Shown here: positions 42,962-54,255 of the stretch, piece after piece
Layout: every line of letters starts with the position of its first letter
Position numbering within the stretch: the first letter of the stretch is position 1
DNA from: Melieria omissa
Lineage: Eukaryota; Arthropoda; Insecta; Diptera; Ulidiidae
Assembly (NCBI GenBank): GCA_963971225.1
Contig: OZ020269.1
Span: 42,925,264-42,989,263 of the forward strand
Length of the DNA: 64,000 nt
Direction of reading: 5' to 3'
Position numbers and translations under genes: made by a program
Notes under the pieces: generated by a model
Database searches by the model: none
What the model was told of the DNA's origin: nothing
The model's input: the letters and a program-made list of their open reading frames with translations, nothing else

Positions 42962-45185
42962 ACAGTTTTTCCTTCAGTCGTGCACAAGCCTGCTCCTACC
43001 CCCGGCTCTATATTCGCGAATCCAAGCACGAATCGTCGGTAATATGTGCACAGGCCCAGGAAACTGCGGAGTTCGTGTAGATTGCGTGGTCGGAGCCACT
43101 CCTTCACTGCCGTGATTTTGCCTTCATCCGTATGTACCCGCGGGCGGAAACCCTGTGACCCAGATACTTGACCTCCTTTTGGAACAGCGAGCATTTCTTT
43201 GGGTTGAGTTCAAGCCCGGCTTTCTGTATTCGCTCGAATACTTCCTTCAGCTTTATCAAGTGGTCGCGGAGCTCCCTTCGATCACGATTATGTCGTCGAG
43301 GTATACCAGACACGTCCGCCAATGTAGCCCTTTTAACACACGTTCCATTAGCCGCTCGAATGTCACTGGTGCGTTGCAGAGTCCAAATGGCATGACATTG
43401 CACTGCCACAAACCATCGCCTACAGTGAAAGCCGTTTTCTCCTTGGCCTTGTCTGCAAGCTCCACCTGCCAATAGCCGCTGCGTAAGTCGAGTGTGGAAA
43501 ACCACTGTTTGCCTGACAGTGTGTCCAGGCTGTCATCGATTCTAGGTAATGGATAACTGTCCTTTTTGGTTACGTCATTGAGCTTCCGATAGCCCACTCA
43601 AAACCGGGTACTGCCATCCTTTTTCTTGACTAGCACGACCGGCGAACACCAAAGGCCTGACGAAGGCTCTATGACCTTTTCTTTACCCATGTTTTCGACT
43701 AAAGTTGCGACCTCCTTCCTGGCCAGAGGAACTCGTCTTCGCGCTTGACGGATTGGTTTCGCACTTTCGGTGTCGATGTTGTGCTTCATTATGGCTGTTC
43801 TGCAGGAGTGACCGCGCCTTCTGTTTCTGCTTGTTGACGGCCGCTGCTCCAATGGTTCTCCTGCGGTATGGCGTCCATGTTACAACCGCTTTTCTTATTT
43901 CCTCCGGGTGGGCTACTCTTGCAATTGACCACTGCTACAGCCTCTCTACACTCGCCAATTATCTGGGTGTATTAAGCGGGTTCAGTATTCCGACTGGTAT
44001 TTTGCCGTTTTTGAGTTCCACTAATCTACGTCCGATGATTTTGTTGTAGTGTCCTTGTTCTGCTGCTTCTACAACCCACAGCCGACTTGTCCCATCGTCC
44101 TCGTCCACCTTTGCCCACACAATCGTCTCGGAATTCGCTGGTATCTCCTGGTGTTGAAACGAGATAACTTTTCTTATTGCCACGCTTCGCTCATAGCCAG
44201 TGTGCAGGGGGAATTCAACGTTGGCATACCTCAGCACATTTTTTTCAGGTCCAGCGTATATCCGTTCCTAATCATGAAATCCACGCCGATAACACAGGGC
44301 AACAAATTTCGGCTTTTAGATGGCTTTTCTGGGTTTGACATAAGTTTTGGAGTAATTAGCGACCGCTGATTTCGAATCCGCAAACCGTTTTTAAAACTTA
44401 GTTTCCGTTTTTGCAACAAATGGGCGTGTCACTTTTTCGTTTCTTGCCTGACTTTTTTCACGTTTTCGATTGTAATTTCTAACTCAATAAAGCAGTTGAC
44501 ATGGTTTTCACTTTGTGGCATTTACAACACCTTACGGCTTCTTTTCCAATATAATTTACTTTTAGACGTTTTACAATTCCGCGGCAATTGGACCTCAAAG
44601 TCCGAAAATATAGATTTTCATGGCGCAGCAATCTTCATTCTCTCAAGAACATCCGCGCAGACCTCCGGGTAGGACAACTTTACGAGCCGCTCAATGTCTG
44701 CTACATAGTTATGTCTGCAGCGCCTCATTGGCTCTTTGCGTGAGGTTCTACAGCTCGCAGTAATACAGTGTTTTGCTGTGCTCGTTGCTGTAATTCGCTG
44801 CCAACGCTCTCATGACGGCCTCGTAATCACTTCTCAAACATTCCGGCACTGATTTGATCACCTCCGTCGCAGAACCTTTAAGAGCCAGCGCCAATCTCCG
44901 AACTTTTCTGATATCGGTCCACTGATTTTCCAGAGCAGCCAGGTCGAATTGTAGCTTGAATATATCGAACGGCGTAGCCCCATCATAAGTAGGCACTTCT
45001 GTTCGGGTGGCAAAACTTTCTGAATCCAGCGACAACCATTCTCGCTGCTCTACCTCTTCAAGCCGCTTGTCGATTTTCCTGTCCATCGAATCTTCCAGAC
45101 CGTCATCTCGTGTGTTCAGGGAATCATCCAGGTCGTCAACTCGTTTGTCCTAATTGTACATTCGCGTCTCCAGATGCTCAACTTT
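42962..45185. repeat. Tandem duplication unit 2 (2,224 bp)
   Basis: Second copy. The joint at 42958-42961 fuses an RT segment (ending GKTVE) to the Gag coiled coil (KVEHLETR), four bases of filler TTCA lie between the units. Confidence 0.95.
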
Positions 45186-45590
45186 CACGTTCAGCCTATC
45201 GGAAATTTCCTCGACCTTCTGCTCTATGCGCGTAGAATTTGCCACCATTTCACGGTTCGCAGTTTCGACTTTTGCCGAAATTTCCTGATTCGTAGTTTCT
45301 AGTTTCTCGAACATGCCTTTCATTACACATTGAACATGCCGTTAGTTGGCTCGTGTCCATTGCCTGTAGTGGCACAGCCACTGCAGGCGTACTTTGCATC
45401 GGCGCAGGCGATTCGTCCACCTTGGCCGACGCCTCCAGCTCCTGCGTTCCGAACTCATGCGCAGTCCAATCGATGCCTCTCGCAAGGGCAGCTGCAACTT
45501 CACCTTACTGCCAGCAGTCACCAATTACAGGCAGCCAGCTGCTTTTTAGCTGGTCAACCTTCACTTGCTCGAGTTTAGCAATGTCTGTGT
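42990..45590 (-). pseudogene. Gag, protease and RT of Gypsy family B, distal copy
   Basis: The Gag N-terminus (45590-45330) and coiled coil (45300-45185) occur once. They lead into the duplicated capsid (45086-44748), protease linker (44290) and RT (43852-43256, YLDD near 43300). The sequence then stops in the RT connection and returns to the Gag coiled coil at 42957. Confidence 0.8.
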
Positions 45591-45664
45591 TTTATAATTT
45601 TAACTGTTTTAATTTTTTGTTATTTATTTATTTTTAGTATCACAATCCCACTTCTGACACCAAA

Positions 45665-46080
45665 TGTTACGAAAATTAGACCTGTATGCTTATTCGTCTC
45701 TCTGGATTGTGCTTGAAAAATAAAACACGCTTCAATTAATCAACGCAAATCGTAGTCAAAAAGCAACAATCACTTTATCCACAAATTTACACTTTGCTTC
45801 TCTTTACATTTGCTACCACTTATTGGATTATTCCGTGTTTCACCTTCGCTTGTTCAAATAAGACTTCTCCCTCCGCGCTGTACCCGGCTGTCTTTTATAC
45901 ATGTGTGCTTATCGTGCCGATTGTTCGCGAACATTCCAAATGGACTATCTCTCGATCGTTCTCGCACATCCCATTACCATCGCGAGCCATCCTTGCCATA
46001 TCGAAATTATGGCAAGCCGGACGTACTCTAAAGTATGCCCATTCATGCATAGCACAGCAATAGGGTGCCTCATCGTTACA
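45665..46080 (-). repeat. 5' LTR of Gypsy family B, 416 bp
   Basis: On the + strand it starts TGTTACGAAAATTAG and ends CATCGTTACA. On the minus strand a TATAAAAGACAGCC promoter lies near 45890. The primer site GTGTCAGAAGTGGGAT lies at 45645-45660, as in family A. Confidence 0.85.
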
Positions 46081-46084
46081 ATAA

Positions 46085-46955
46085 AATTCAATGTTTAAAA
46101 ATGATTTCATGTAAATGTTGACGCGGCTGCGCCTCAAATGGTTCCCACGCTGGGTTCAATTTTGGCATACTCCTTCCAACATATCGGGCGGTATCTCACG
46201 AATAAACTCTTTAATATTGGCTTCCAGTGCGTCAACCGTTGCAGGCTTGCCGCTATACACATGAGCCTTAATATCTTCATCTTCTTGACTGGCACGACAG
46301 CCCGATTACGAGACTAAGGCCTAGCTACCCGCAACCAACCGTGTTGTGCGTGCGAATGTTTTTACAAGGTTTGAAGGGACCTACAGTTTTATGCCGATTC
46401 CGAACGGCGAGTTGGGAGCTTTTTAATTTTTTTTTATGAATTTAGGCAATTTTAGACAGCCGCCGAAAGAAAAATTTTTGTTTTTCTTTTTTTTGGTGTT
46501 AACGCAACGGAGTATTGAACTCGTGGAGTCTTGACTCGCAGCCACACGCACCAGCCAGCTGAGCTACGGCGGCTGCCTTAACAAAGCCCCACAAAAAAAG
46601 TCTAAAGGCGTTAAACACTGGCGGATAAAGCTGCGAAATTTTCCTCTATTCGCACTCTACGTATTCGTGTTGGTAGTTTAATGTCCAATAATGAAAATTT
46701 AGTGCGAAATTTAGTCACAAGATTCCGAATAGGAGCCTGAGAAGGCCGCCCAAACTGACCATAAAATGGAAGAAGTGCACAATGCACTTTCTTAACCAAG
46801 CATGAATTTTGATACAAAAATTCAATAATCTGCAAGCGTTGTTCGCTTGTAAGTCGATTCATGGTTAAATTATAGATCAAACTGAACATGTTTGACAGTA
46901 ATATGTTACGCGTAAACAGCTGAGCTGCCCAAGACAGTGTTGCTAAAAATAAATT
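46085..46955 (-). pseudogene. mariner-like element, internally deleted, carrying a SINE
   Basis: The N-terminus starts at 46862 with MNRLTSEQRLQIIEFLYQNS and continues to ENFAALSASV (46611). It then jumps to LTPLDFF (about 46600), a deletion of most of the catalytic domain. After the SINE (46272-46574) the C-terminus resumes at 46270: HVYSGKPATVDALEANIKEF. The Gypsy B LTR abuts its far end. Confidence 0.8.
46272..46574 (-). mobile_element. tRNA-derived SINE inserted in mariner, 303 bp
   Basis: On the minus strand it begins with CAGCCGCCGTAGCTCAGCTG, has the B-box-like GAGTTCAATACTCC, the CGCCGTTCGGAATCGGC body, and ends in a purine-rich tail. GCCTTAA is duplicated at 46265-46271 and 46575-46581. 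Confidence 0.85.
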
Positions 46956-47114
46956 TGCTAAAAAATCACCCTTTACTTTATCGAATGCGTTTGAATAGTC
47001 GGTATAGATTACGTCAAGTTGACTGCGTTGACCCATGGCGGAAACAGTATTATTAGAAATAAAAGCCAAATTAGTAACAGTTGACTTGCCCAGGAGAGTC
47101 ATGCTGACAATCAC
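46940..47114 (-). pseudogene. LINE reverse transcriptase fragment
   Basis: The minus strand reads GKSTVTNLAFISNNTVSAMG and LDVIYTDYSNAFDKVKGDFL, the RT A-motif region of a Jockey-like LINE. It lies just upstream of the mariner, which seems to have inserted in it. Confidence 0.6.
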
Positions 47115-47622
47115 AAAATACTGATTTGACTGAGTAATTTGTTGATGTGATCAAATAATTTAGGAAAAGTTTTTTGCTTGACTAAAGCTCGTCAAGTACA
47201 GTGAGTGCAATTATTTGAAAAAAAAAATTTGAAGTTTTATTTATAAATATTGCCATTCGGTTGTCAATTGCAACTGTGGAGTTTTTTATCACCACCAGAA
47301 GAACAGTTTAAACAACAACTTGCTAACAATTTGTCCTAATGTTATCGTGAAATAGATTTAGTTTACATTTTGTCTGGCTATAAAAATTTGTTTTGCTATT
47401 TTTAGCTTTTTTGGTCAACGATCTTGCTATAGCTTTCACTGTTTTCTGGCAACACGGTTTCCAACATACGGCTTTTGAAAATTGTTTTCAATTAATTTTT
47501 TTTATAAACAATTTAGGTTTATTTATCGTTATTTAATAATTTTCATCTGAGCGAAAACTTAACACTTTTTTCCTAAACCTTTGCGTAGCAATTACAAACC
47601 AACCCGCCAAGATTCATTTATA
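47115..47622. other. No gene recognised
   Basis: AT-rich DNA between the LINE/mariner block and the Tc1 element. I see no coding motif. Confidence 0.5.
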
Positions 47623-48704
47623 CAGTCTGTCCAGTAGAAGCGTGATCGACCAAATTTTCACTTAGAGTACCGTTATCAAAAAAATTTGAATGCACCTAAG
47701 TAGCCTCATCATTTTTGTAATACGCACTGCAAAAATTGTCAGTCTCGTGAAACAATTACAAAATACAGGTTGTTTTAACAAGATGAGCTCCGCGTGAGAG
47801 AAGCGACTTGAAGCCGTATTCCTTGATTTATTCGCGACGAAGCCGGGCTTACCATTACGTAAAGCTAAAGCAGTTTTAGAGAAAAGTGATGTTCAAATAT
47901 CAAAAGAGACGATTCAAGGACGTTTAAGAACGTTAAATACCGGAACTCATTGAAAAAACTGTTCCTCTCATCATCACACGTTCAAAAACGGCTTGCCTGG
48001 GCTTATGCCAATTCAGATCGGAATTGGAATAATGTAATATTTACGGATGAACTCCAATTTTGGGCAAACAGTAGCATAAATCGATCTTGGTGTGCCGCCA
48101 TCAACCGATTGTTCCAACGAACTGTTAAAGACAAAGTAAAGGTCCATGTTTGGGGCTGCTTCTCAGAAAAAGGATTTGGGCGACTTTTCGTTATTACCAT
48201 TAACTTGAACGCGGTTTTGATGAACAAAATTTATGAAAAAGCTTTATTACCATCAGCTGCGAAGATGTTCGGGAGAAGAGGCCCCTTTGAATTATACAAG
48301 AAGACAACGACCACAAACATCGCAGCCGAATGTGTGCTGAGTGGAAACAGCAAAATGGGGTAGAAGTGTTAGATTGGCCCTCACAGTCGCCTGATGCCAA
48401 CCCGATAGCAAATGTGTGGGCAATTGTAAAGCAAAACTCAGAGGAAATACTATATGGACAGCAAAACAGTTATCGAGGCAAATTCGGCTGATTTGAAGTC
48501 GATTGCCTCGGCAACTTGCCCAGATCTTAGCGCAAAGTATGGGTCGGAGGTTTGAGGCCATAATAGCGAATGGCGGCGACTATACCTGTTATTAAAAATA
48601 TTGCGTACAATAAATATTATAAACTTATAAAATGCAGTTTGTTTGAAACGAATCGGACAAATAGTTTCCAAGTTACGACGATCACGCTTCTACTGGACAG
48701 ACTG
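47623..48704 (+). mobile_element. Tc1-like element with dead transposase, 1082 bp
   Basis: TIRs CAGTCTGTCCAGTAGAAGCG (inverse at the right end) are flanked by TA. The transposase on the + strand starts near 47783 (MSSA then a stop). N-terminal pieces EKRLEAVFLDLFATKPGLP and ISKETIQGRLRT are followed in another frame by NVIFTDELQFWAN (first catalytic Asp) at 48030. After frameshifts, WPSQSPDANPIANVW appears at 48380-48415, where the usual final catalytic Glu is Ala. Confidence 0.9.
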
Positions 48705-49011
48705 TATATACAGTGACTCACACTCAAAGTGGGACACTGTAGAAATATGCCCGTTCTTTCGATTTGACGGCCAAAATCAGAATGTCTTAGAAAGTTATTG
48801 CAAATTTGACTTTTTATTTTGCAAATTCAATAAATTTAAGAGTTACGACACAAAACAAAACGGTATTTAAAGCAACAACAACAACAAACAATAATTTCAA
48901 GAAAAATCACTGCTCTGGGATATACGTATATATAGATATATGTAGATATTTTTCATGAGATGGAGATGTTTGTTTAAATAAGTGTTCTAATAACTTCATA
49001 TATTTTTCCAG
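48705..49011. other. End of the giant intron
   Basis: AT-rich DNA with a pyrimidine-rich run and the acceptor TTTTTCCAG ending at 49011. No gene of its own is seen. Confidence 0.5.
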
Positions 49012-49168
49012 CTGGAGAAACCGCTCATTTTATAATTGAGTATGCTGACAAACCTAGACTAGTAACTTGGTTGAAAGACAACAAAGCACTGGATGATAAA
49101 TACGCAGATCGCATTATCCAAACTGAAGGGCCAGTGAATTCGTACCGCTTGGATATTAAAAACTGCAG
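49012..49168 (+). CDS. Host gene exon: first Ig I-set domain, N-terminal two thirds
   Basis: A 157-nt exon, phase 1 at the start and phase 2 at the end, with donor GTAAAT at 49169. It reads AGETAHFIIEYADKPRLV then TWLKDNKALDD and SYRLDIKNC. The conserved Trp of the Ig fold (TWLKDN) and the E/F-strand pattern are present. The usual B-strand cysteine is absent (AHFIIEYA), which is common in I-set domains of muscle proteins. The next exon supplies the DAGTYT motif. Confidence 0.85.
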
Positions 49169-50119
49169 GTAAATATCAAAACTCAATTTATTAATATTAG
49201 TTGTTGCAGGAGTTTTGCTAAAACTGATTTTTCAAGTTCTTTAGAAAACGCTAAAAAGAAGCATGTAAAAAACATGGTCTGTCAATTCGTTTGTTCTCAA
49301 TAGAACGTTAATTTTTTTTAATCGAGCTTCTTGAAAGTTGGGCAGTTAATAATCAGGCGAGTGTTGAAAAGTTTTATTGAGATAGAACAAGAGGTATGGT
49401 ACCATCCAACAACTCGCTTGCATAGCATCGAAATCCGGTAAGAGTCACCGTGTAGACGAGACGCCCTGAGGCTCGCTCTACTAACGCAGGTTGCAAAAAT
49501 AAATTGTATGTTCATGCCTGTTCGAATTAGTCTTGGAAATTGATATTTATCGGTTAGGGTGCCTAATTTAGGCCGTCTGGATTCTACGGCGATTTTTATG
49601 TGACCATAAAAAGAAAATTTACGCTGGGTGCGTGAATATTTTTTATTGGGTTTAAATTTTAACACTAACGTTTCGATAAGTACAAATGTACCTCTACGGT
49701 GGAGTTAACACAAATTGTTTGTACTATTTATGAAGCAAGCAGAACGAGACTCCATGATAGCTTTAAATGATCTGTGCAGATTCCCAAAAAAGAGGAAAAA
49801 AGAAAAAAAATTGTGTGTGGTGATGGGTGGGAGTCGCCAATAAAAATCACACTCATTCTGCTTGGTATAGGAACAAATTTACCTCCGTGTATTTGTATAC
49901 CTTGCCCAGCGGTGCTAGCGTATGTACACCGTGGCAAGGAATTTTTAACACCCAGAAAAAGGCATTTCAAGTACGAAAAGGACATACACTAAAATAATAA
50001 TTTTCCATGTATTCGTATTTATTGGCAATACACTCACAAAACGGTCCAAAAAAAATGTGCGTTTTATTTGAAAATTTGTGTATCATTATAAATAAATAGA
50101 TTTATTAACTGTTGCTGGG
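49169..50119. other. Intron sequence without recognised gene
   Basis: Minus-strand frames at 49665-49318 and 49985-49728 are long enough to notice but carry no motif I can name. They may be old LINE pieces. This is the first part of the intron 49169-54483. Confidence 0.4.
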
Positions 50120-50310
50120 TGTTAAACGGCTGCTACGCGAACCGTACGGGAAAATACTAGGGGAAGAGGAACAAAGAGACTTTTTAGACGCAAGAAACGG
50201 GAGCAAGAAAGACGCGAGCGTAAAGAAATCGAGGCGTACAGGAACTACACCCGAACATTTTTGCAGGAAGTCAGGCGGAAGGTTTTAAGCCCGGGGCATC
50301 TTTTTGTAGA
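50120..50310 (+). pseudogene. RTE-type LINE fragment, region between endonuclease and RT
   Basis: The + strand carries RLFRRKKREQERRERKEI and AYRNYTRTFLQEVRRKVLSP, a basic segment typical of the region after the endonuclease in RTE-type LINEs. It ends where the minus-strand endonuclease fragment begins. Confidence 0.5.
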
Positions 50311-50329
50311 GACGTATACGTACCTTGGC

Positions 50330-50990
50330 TCCAACAAGATAGTGGTCCGAGTCGATGTTCGGCCCTCAGAACGTGCGCACATCTAGAAAGCTATAAACAT
50401 GCCGTCCATCAACCACAATGTGGTTGCGGGTGGATTGATCGGGGGATAACCAGGTAGCCTTATGGGTGTCGAGGTGCTGGAATCTGGTGCTACTAACTAC
50501 CTCGTTTCGTGCCGCGGCGAAATCGATCAGCCTCAGACCATTGTTCAAAGTAGTCGCATGCGAGCTGAATTGCCCGATTGTGGGACCAAAGATACCTTCT
50601 CGCCCCACCTTTGCATTGAAGTCCCCGAGGATGAATCGGACGTCATGGGCCGGGCACCCATCGTAGACGTCCTCGAGCTTTGCATAGAAGGCATGTTTGG
50701 TCACATTGTCCTTCTCTTCCGTAAGGGCGTGCGCGAAAATTAGGCTGATGCGGATCGAGACCAGTCGTTCGTTCCCCGGAGTGAACCACGAGACGTGGTA
50801 GCGAACCTCTTACGGACCACAAATTCGCGCTTCTCCTTGTCCTGTCCTCGCATTTCCTGGATGGCGGTGATATTAGCCTTACTTTGAATGAGGGTTTCCG
50901 TCAGTTGGCTACAGGCACCCTATAGAGGGTGCGGACATTCCCGATGCATATTCTTAAATCGGTTACCGTGGTTGTCAACATAGCAGGATC
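50330..50990 (-). pseudogene. RTE-type LINE endonuclease fragment
   Basis: The minus strand (50704-50366) reads DVRFILGDFNAKVGREGIFG, GLRLIDFAAARNEVVSSTRF and HKATWLSPDQSTRNHIVVD. These are endonuclease motifs, including GDFNAKVG. Upstream to 50990 there are degenerate N-terminal pieces. It points toward the + strand fragment on its left. Confidence 0.7.
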
Positions 50991-50999
50991 CTGCTGAGG

Positions 51000-51919
51000 C
51001 TTTTTAGTTTTTATTGGTTTATTGACTTTAAGTGACGAGCAGCAAACCCTGCACACAACCCACATTTCAAGTCTTGGGGATTGGACACGCTGCCGACATT
51101 AGTTCACTATTCAGCGGGTGCCAAATAGCTACCCAGGAAGGCCCAGATGCGGCTGTGTATCAACTTGGATTGGACAGGGACAAAGCCTACATTGTATGTC
51201 TGCTCCCATCCTCCCAACAGTTGCAATGATTTCAGCATATAAATCGAATGGTTATAGTATAAACAGAATCAAATCGTCGGCTGAATTATCAAAATTATTT
51301 TCAATTGTCAAAATTATAACACACAACAGTGCATGTGATTGCCCACAATGACGGCGACTGCGATATTCGGCCGACGACCGGTCGTCCGATGATAGAACAA
51401 ATTCTAATTTTATTGCAGCGTCGCACATTGGTATTGACCATTGAAAACGGCGATCAATTCCCATGAGCTATCAAAATGAATGTAAAGTATTTTTTTACAT
51501 AGATGAAACATATATAAGACAAATTAAAAAAAATTGTTGTTGTTGTTGCTTTTTTATTTAATTTATTCAATTTAAGTAAATATTTCAAGAATCCCCAGAA
51601 ATCATTTGTTTTACCCATTCGATAACTGTTTCCCACTGTTAAGATATGCCCCTATTCTTCTAATATTTGTTAGTAAAGCTATCAAACTTGGTTGCCATAT
51701 CAACTCTTCATTATCTTGCGTGGGACGAAATTAATTCCATTGTTTGCAAAATCTGCTATGGACTACGTTATCTGAGGCAGCCCTCGGGGTTTATACCAGT
51801 TGAATCTAAATGCAAGCTAGTAATACAATTGTTGCTGCCTATCATAACATACTCGGAGGCTGTGTATAGCCAATTGGATTGTGTATTGCCAATGCAGCTC
51901 GATATGCTTACTGTCTTAA
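51000..51919. other. No gene recognised
   Basis: Intron DNA with short frames. The 86-codon + frame at 51667-51927 resembles the C-terminal part of some LINE proteins only weakly. Confidence 0.4.
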
Positions 51920-52201
51920 CACATTAAAAGCGGGCCGGGTAAAATTACCCGTTGTGAAAACTGCTGCTTATAAGCGGGGCGGGTATTTTTACCTTTTGAA
52001 TGTAGGCACTTTAAAAGCGGGAGACGGTATTTTTACCGGATTGGTTTTCATATAAAACTGAAAGTATTATTTCATATAATTATTTTAGTTTCATAAATTT
52101 CAAGTTTTATTTATTTTGGATCGCGCAATTTTTGCTTGTTTTGCAAGTAATGCCCGCTACGCAGCATAGTTTCATATACTAGGCTACCCGCTTAAAATGT
52201 G
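51920..52201. mobile_element. TTAA-flanked MITE 3, 282 bp
   Basis: TTAA lies at 51916-51919 and 52202-52205. The ends are CACATTAAAAGCGGG and CCCGCTTAAAATGTG, inverted with one change. Inside the left end are three degenerate AAAGCGGG...GGTATTTTTACC repeats and the dyad GGGTAAAATTACCC (51937-51950). The right half is AT-rich. Confidence 0.85.
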
Positions 52202-52358
52202 TTAAAAGGTTCGACCACATCTCTCCTACATTAACAAAGTATTGTGCTGCACCTTGCAACGCTACGTCAAAACTAAAAATGTAATATATTTGTATAAAAT
52301 CATACACTCCAAAAAGCCCAAGTATTTGTATGAAAGTCAGTATTTGTTACCAGTTTAG

Positions 52359-53045
52359 TAGGTTAGGTTAGGTTACGGAAGGGGTGTGTGCGTCAGGCAC
52401 TTCCACTCGGAGACCCTGTTGGGTCCATTGTGAATCCCTTCATTTTTCGGAAACCGATGTCCTTCTCTTATCTGTTTGGATCCCTGTAGATCCAAACGGG
52501 ATCTTTTGGGAACCATTTGGTCTTTGCGAGGAAATTGTGTAGATCGGTTATCTGTGCATCTGCTACTTCCTCGAGCCCGTCAAAGAACCTTGCCCCAAGA
52601 GTCTGGAGCCGTCGTCCTTGTAGTGATGGGCAGTGGCATAGCAGGTGCTCGACCGATTCGACTGCATCCTCATCTCCACAGCTTCTGCATAAATCGTCGG
52701 TCGCCAAACGCCATTTGCATAACATGACACCAATGGCGCAGTGACCTGTGATTACCCCCGTAACCATGCGTACAGCATGTTTGTCGAGGCGCAGAAGGCA
52801 CTTACTTTTCCTCGTGTTGAGTGCTGGCCATAGGGTGCGTGCAATCTTGCAATCGCACCTGGTTGTCCAGGCTCTATTCGTGGCTCGTGTAAGCCACTCT
52901 CCTATTGAACCCATCATAGCAGAGATCGGTGGTAGCACCGTGTTGACCGCCTCGCACGCCGGCATAGCTGACCCTGCACGGGCTAGTTCGTCCGCTTGCT
53001 CGTTCCCTTCGATATCACTATGTCCGGGAACCCAGCACAGTTTAG
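52359..53045 (-). mobile_element. 3' end of an RNase H-containing LINE
   Basis: The minus strand starts in an RNase H domain (LCWVPGHSDIEGNEQADELA near 53030), then a C-terminal Cys/His domain (52965-52468, GVITGHCAIGVMLCKWRL, LCRSCGDEDAVESVEHLLCH). A short 3' UTR follows and the tail is TAACCTAACCTAACCTA at 52359-52376. It is 5'-truncated. The frame 52965-52468 is open. Confidence 0.8.
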
Positions 53046-53373
53046 TAAGTCAAACAGAAATATGCATTTGCTACCTCCTACCCATAACTTCCCTAACTCT
53101 AGCAGAGTATTCTCCGTTAGCACCATTAGACTACAGAATTCGTTGCCTATACCTATTAAATCATCTGTCAATAGAGGCCGCTGTAAGCATTTATTTTTCA
53201 ATCATTTCTCTTAACTTTACTCGTTTACTTTTTTATTTACTTTACTTTTGCTTTTTGTATTCCTTCCTTCCTTTTCCTTCCTTTTTATATCTTGGTTTAT
53301 AACTTTAGTCTAATAATTAATTATTAAATTGTTAATTCTGTGCTCAAAACGATAAATACTTAGGTCGACTTAA

Positions 53374-53456
53374 CCCTTTCAGTCACAATGTCCAATATAT
53401 TGGACTACAGCCCATACAATTCATACAGAACGGGTTTATTTTCATGTCGGAAAGGG
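53374..53456. mobile_element. TTAA-flanked mini-element 4, 83 bp
   Basis: TTAA lies at 53370-53373 and 53457-53460. The ends are CCCTTTC and GAAAGGG. The perfect 16-bp palindrome GTCCAATATATTGGAC lies at 53390-53405. Confidence 0.7.
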
Positions 53457-53460
53457 TTAA

Positions 53461-54255
53461 GCCATCATTGAGTTAATTGTGCTGGCATGTTGCTATAAGC
53501 ATGATACTCAAAATAGTACTTATGGACTTAAGCGATTATTGCTTTTGGCCACAGAATAATTAAATTAATCTTTGTTTTTATGCTGTCCATGTGGGGCATA
53601 CAAAAGAAAATATTCTTAATTGCCGATGCAATTGGTAATAAATGAATAAACAAATAAAGACATAAAGTGTGTTCAATATAAAAAAGTTCGTACAAATTGT
53701 TGCAAGTTTTTACTGGCAAAGCCTCAAAAAACTTCCAAGAGAGAGCGTAAAATGCCAGAGAACGTAGCTGCAAATATCTGCTGGTAAATTTTTTACTTGC
53801 AAGAATTTGCATATTATGAAAAAAAGTATCAGCTGTCAAACGTAAACAAAACGAATTTATTAGTGCTTTGAAATTTTGTGGCGATTTTTAATTTCAAATA
53901 GTAGTAATAAAAGAAAAAGTGGTGGAGTTGCAAATGCGGTTATCGTATCCAAAATGGATAAAATTAGTTACAATCTTTCTCATTTAACCAGCCGGCAAGA
54001 AGTCGCGAATTGCTGAGATATTTTTTCCCCCAATTTTCCCAGTTGTTTGTTTTTAACAAAAATTGTATTAACAGCTGTCGTAGCTGCTTGCAAATTTGTG
54101 CTGGGTTTCTGTTCATTTGCTTTTTTCCCTATCCTTCTCTTTGTGAAAGCATTTCGCTCAAATTCTTTTCTACGCTCTTGCTGCAAGTTTTTACTGGAAA
54201 AGTTCGTGAACGAACCTATAATTGCCATACAAAAATGCGGTTTGTTAGTCTTTCT
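53461..54255. other. No gene recognised
   Basis: AT-rich intron DNA. Frames at 53839-53528 and 54258-53980 (minus) carry no motif I recognise. Two CAAGTTTTTACTGG(C/A)AAAG blocks (about 53703 and 54182) suggest a repeated element. Confidence 0.4.

Larger units (their letters stand above)
39040..46080 (-). mobile_element. Ty3/Gypsy element, family B, rearranged
   Basis: On the minus strand it runs from the LTR (45665-46080) through gag, protease, RT, RNase H and integrase to about 39040, where the core of integrase is cut off. An exact-looking internal tandem duplication (40734-42957 and 42962-45185) and a hAT insertion (39298-39990) alter it. It is related to family A at the protein level, with a different LTR. 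No 3' LTR is present. Confidence 0.85.
5172..49011 (+). other. Giant phase-1 intron (about 43.8 kb) filled with transposable elements
   Basis: The donor is GTAAGT at 5172. The acceptor is TTTTTCCAG ending at 49011. Joining the exons gives SVQVQ-AGETAHF, a seamless Ig strand boundary, with the split codon completed as GCT. The interval contains at least fifteen separate transposon insertions and no other exon that I can see with matching phase. An undetected extra Ig-exon pair cannot be excluded. Confidence 0.65.

Noticed and set aside
50120..50990. Twin-priming inversion of an RTE element
   Set aside because: Twin priming places the inverted 5' part ahead of the 3' part so that the pieces diverge. 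Here they converge.
52359..52376. Telomeric (TTAGG)n repeats
   Set aside because: Only three units occur at each site, always at a retroelement 3' end. Most flies lack TTAGG telomeres.
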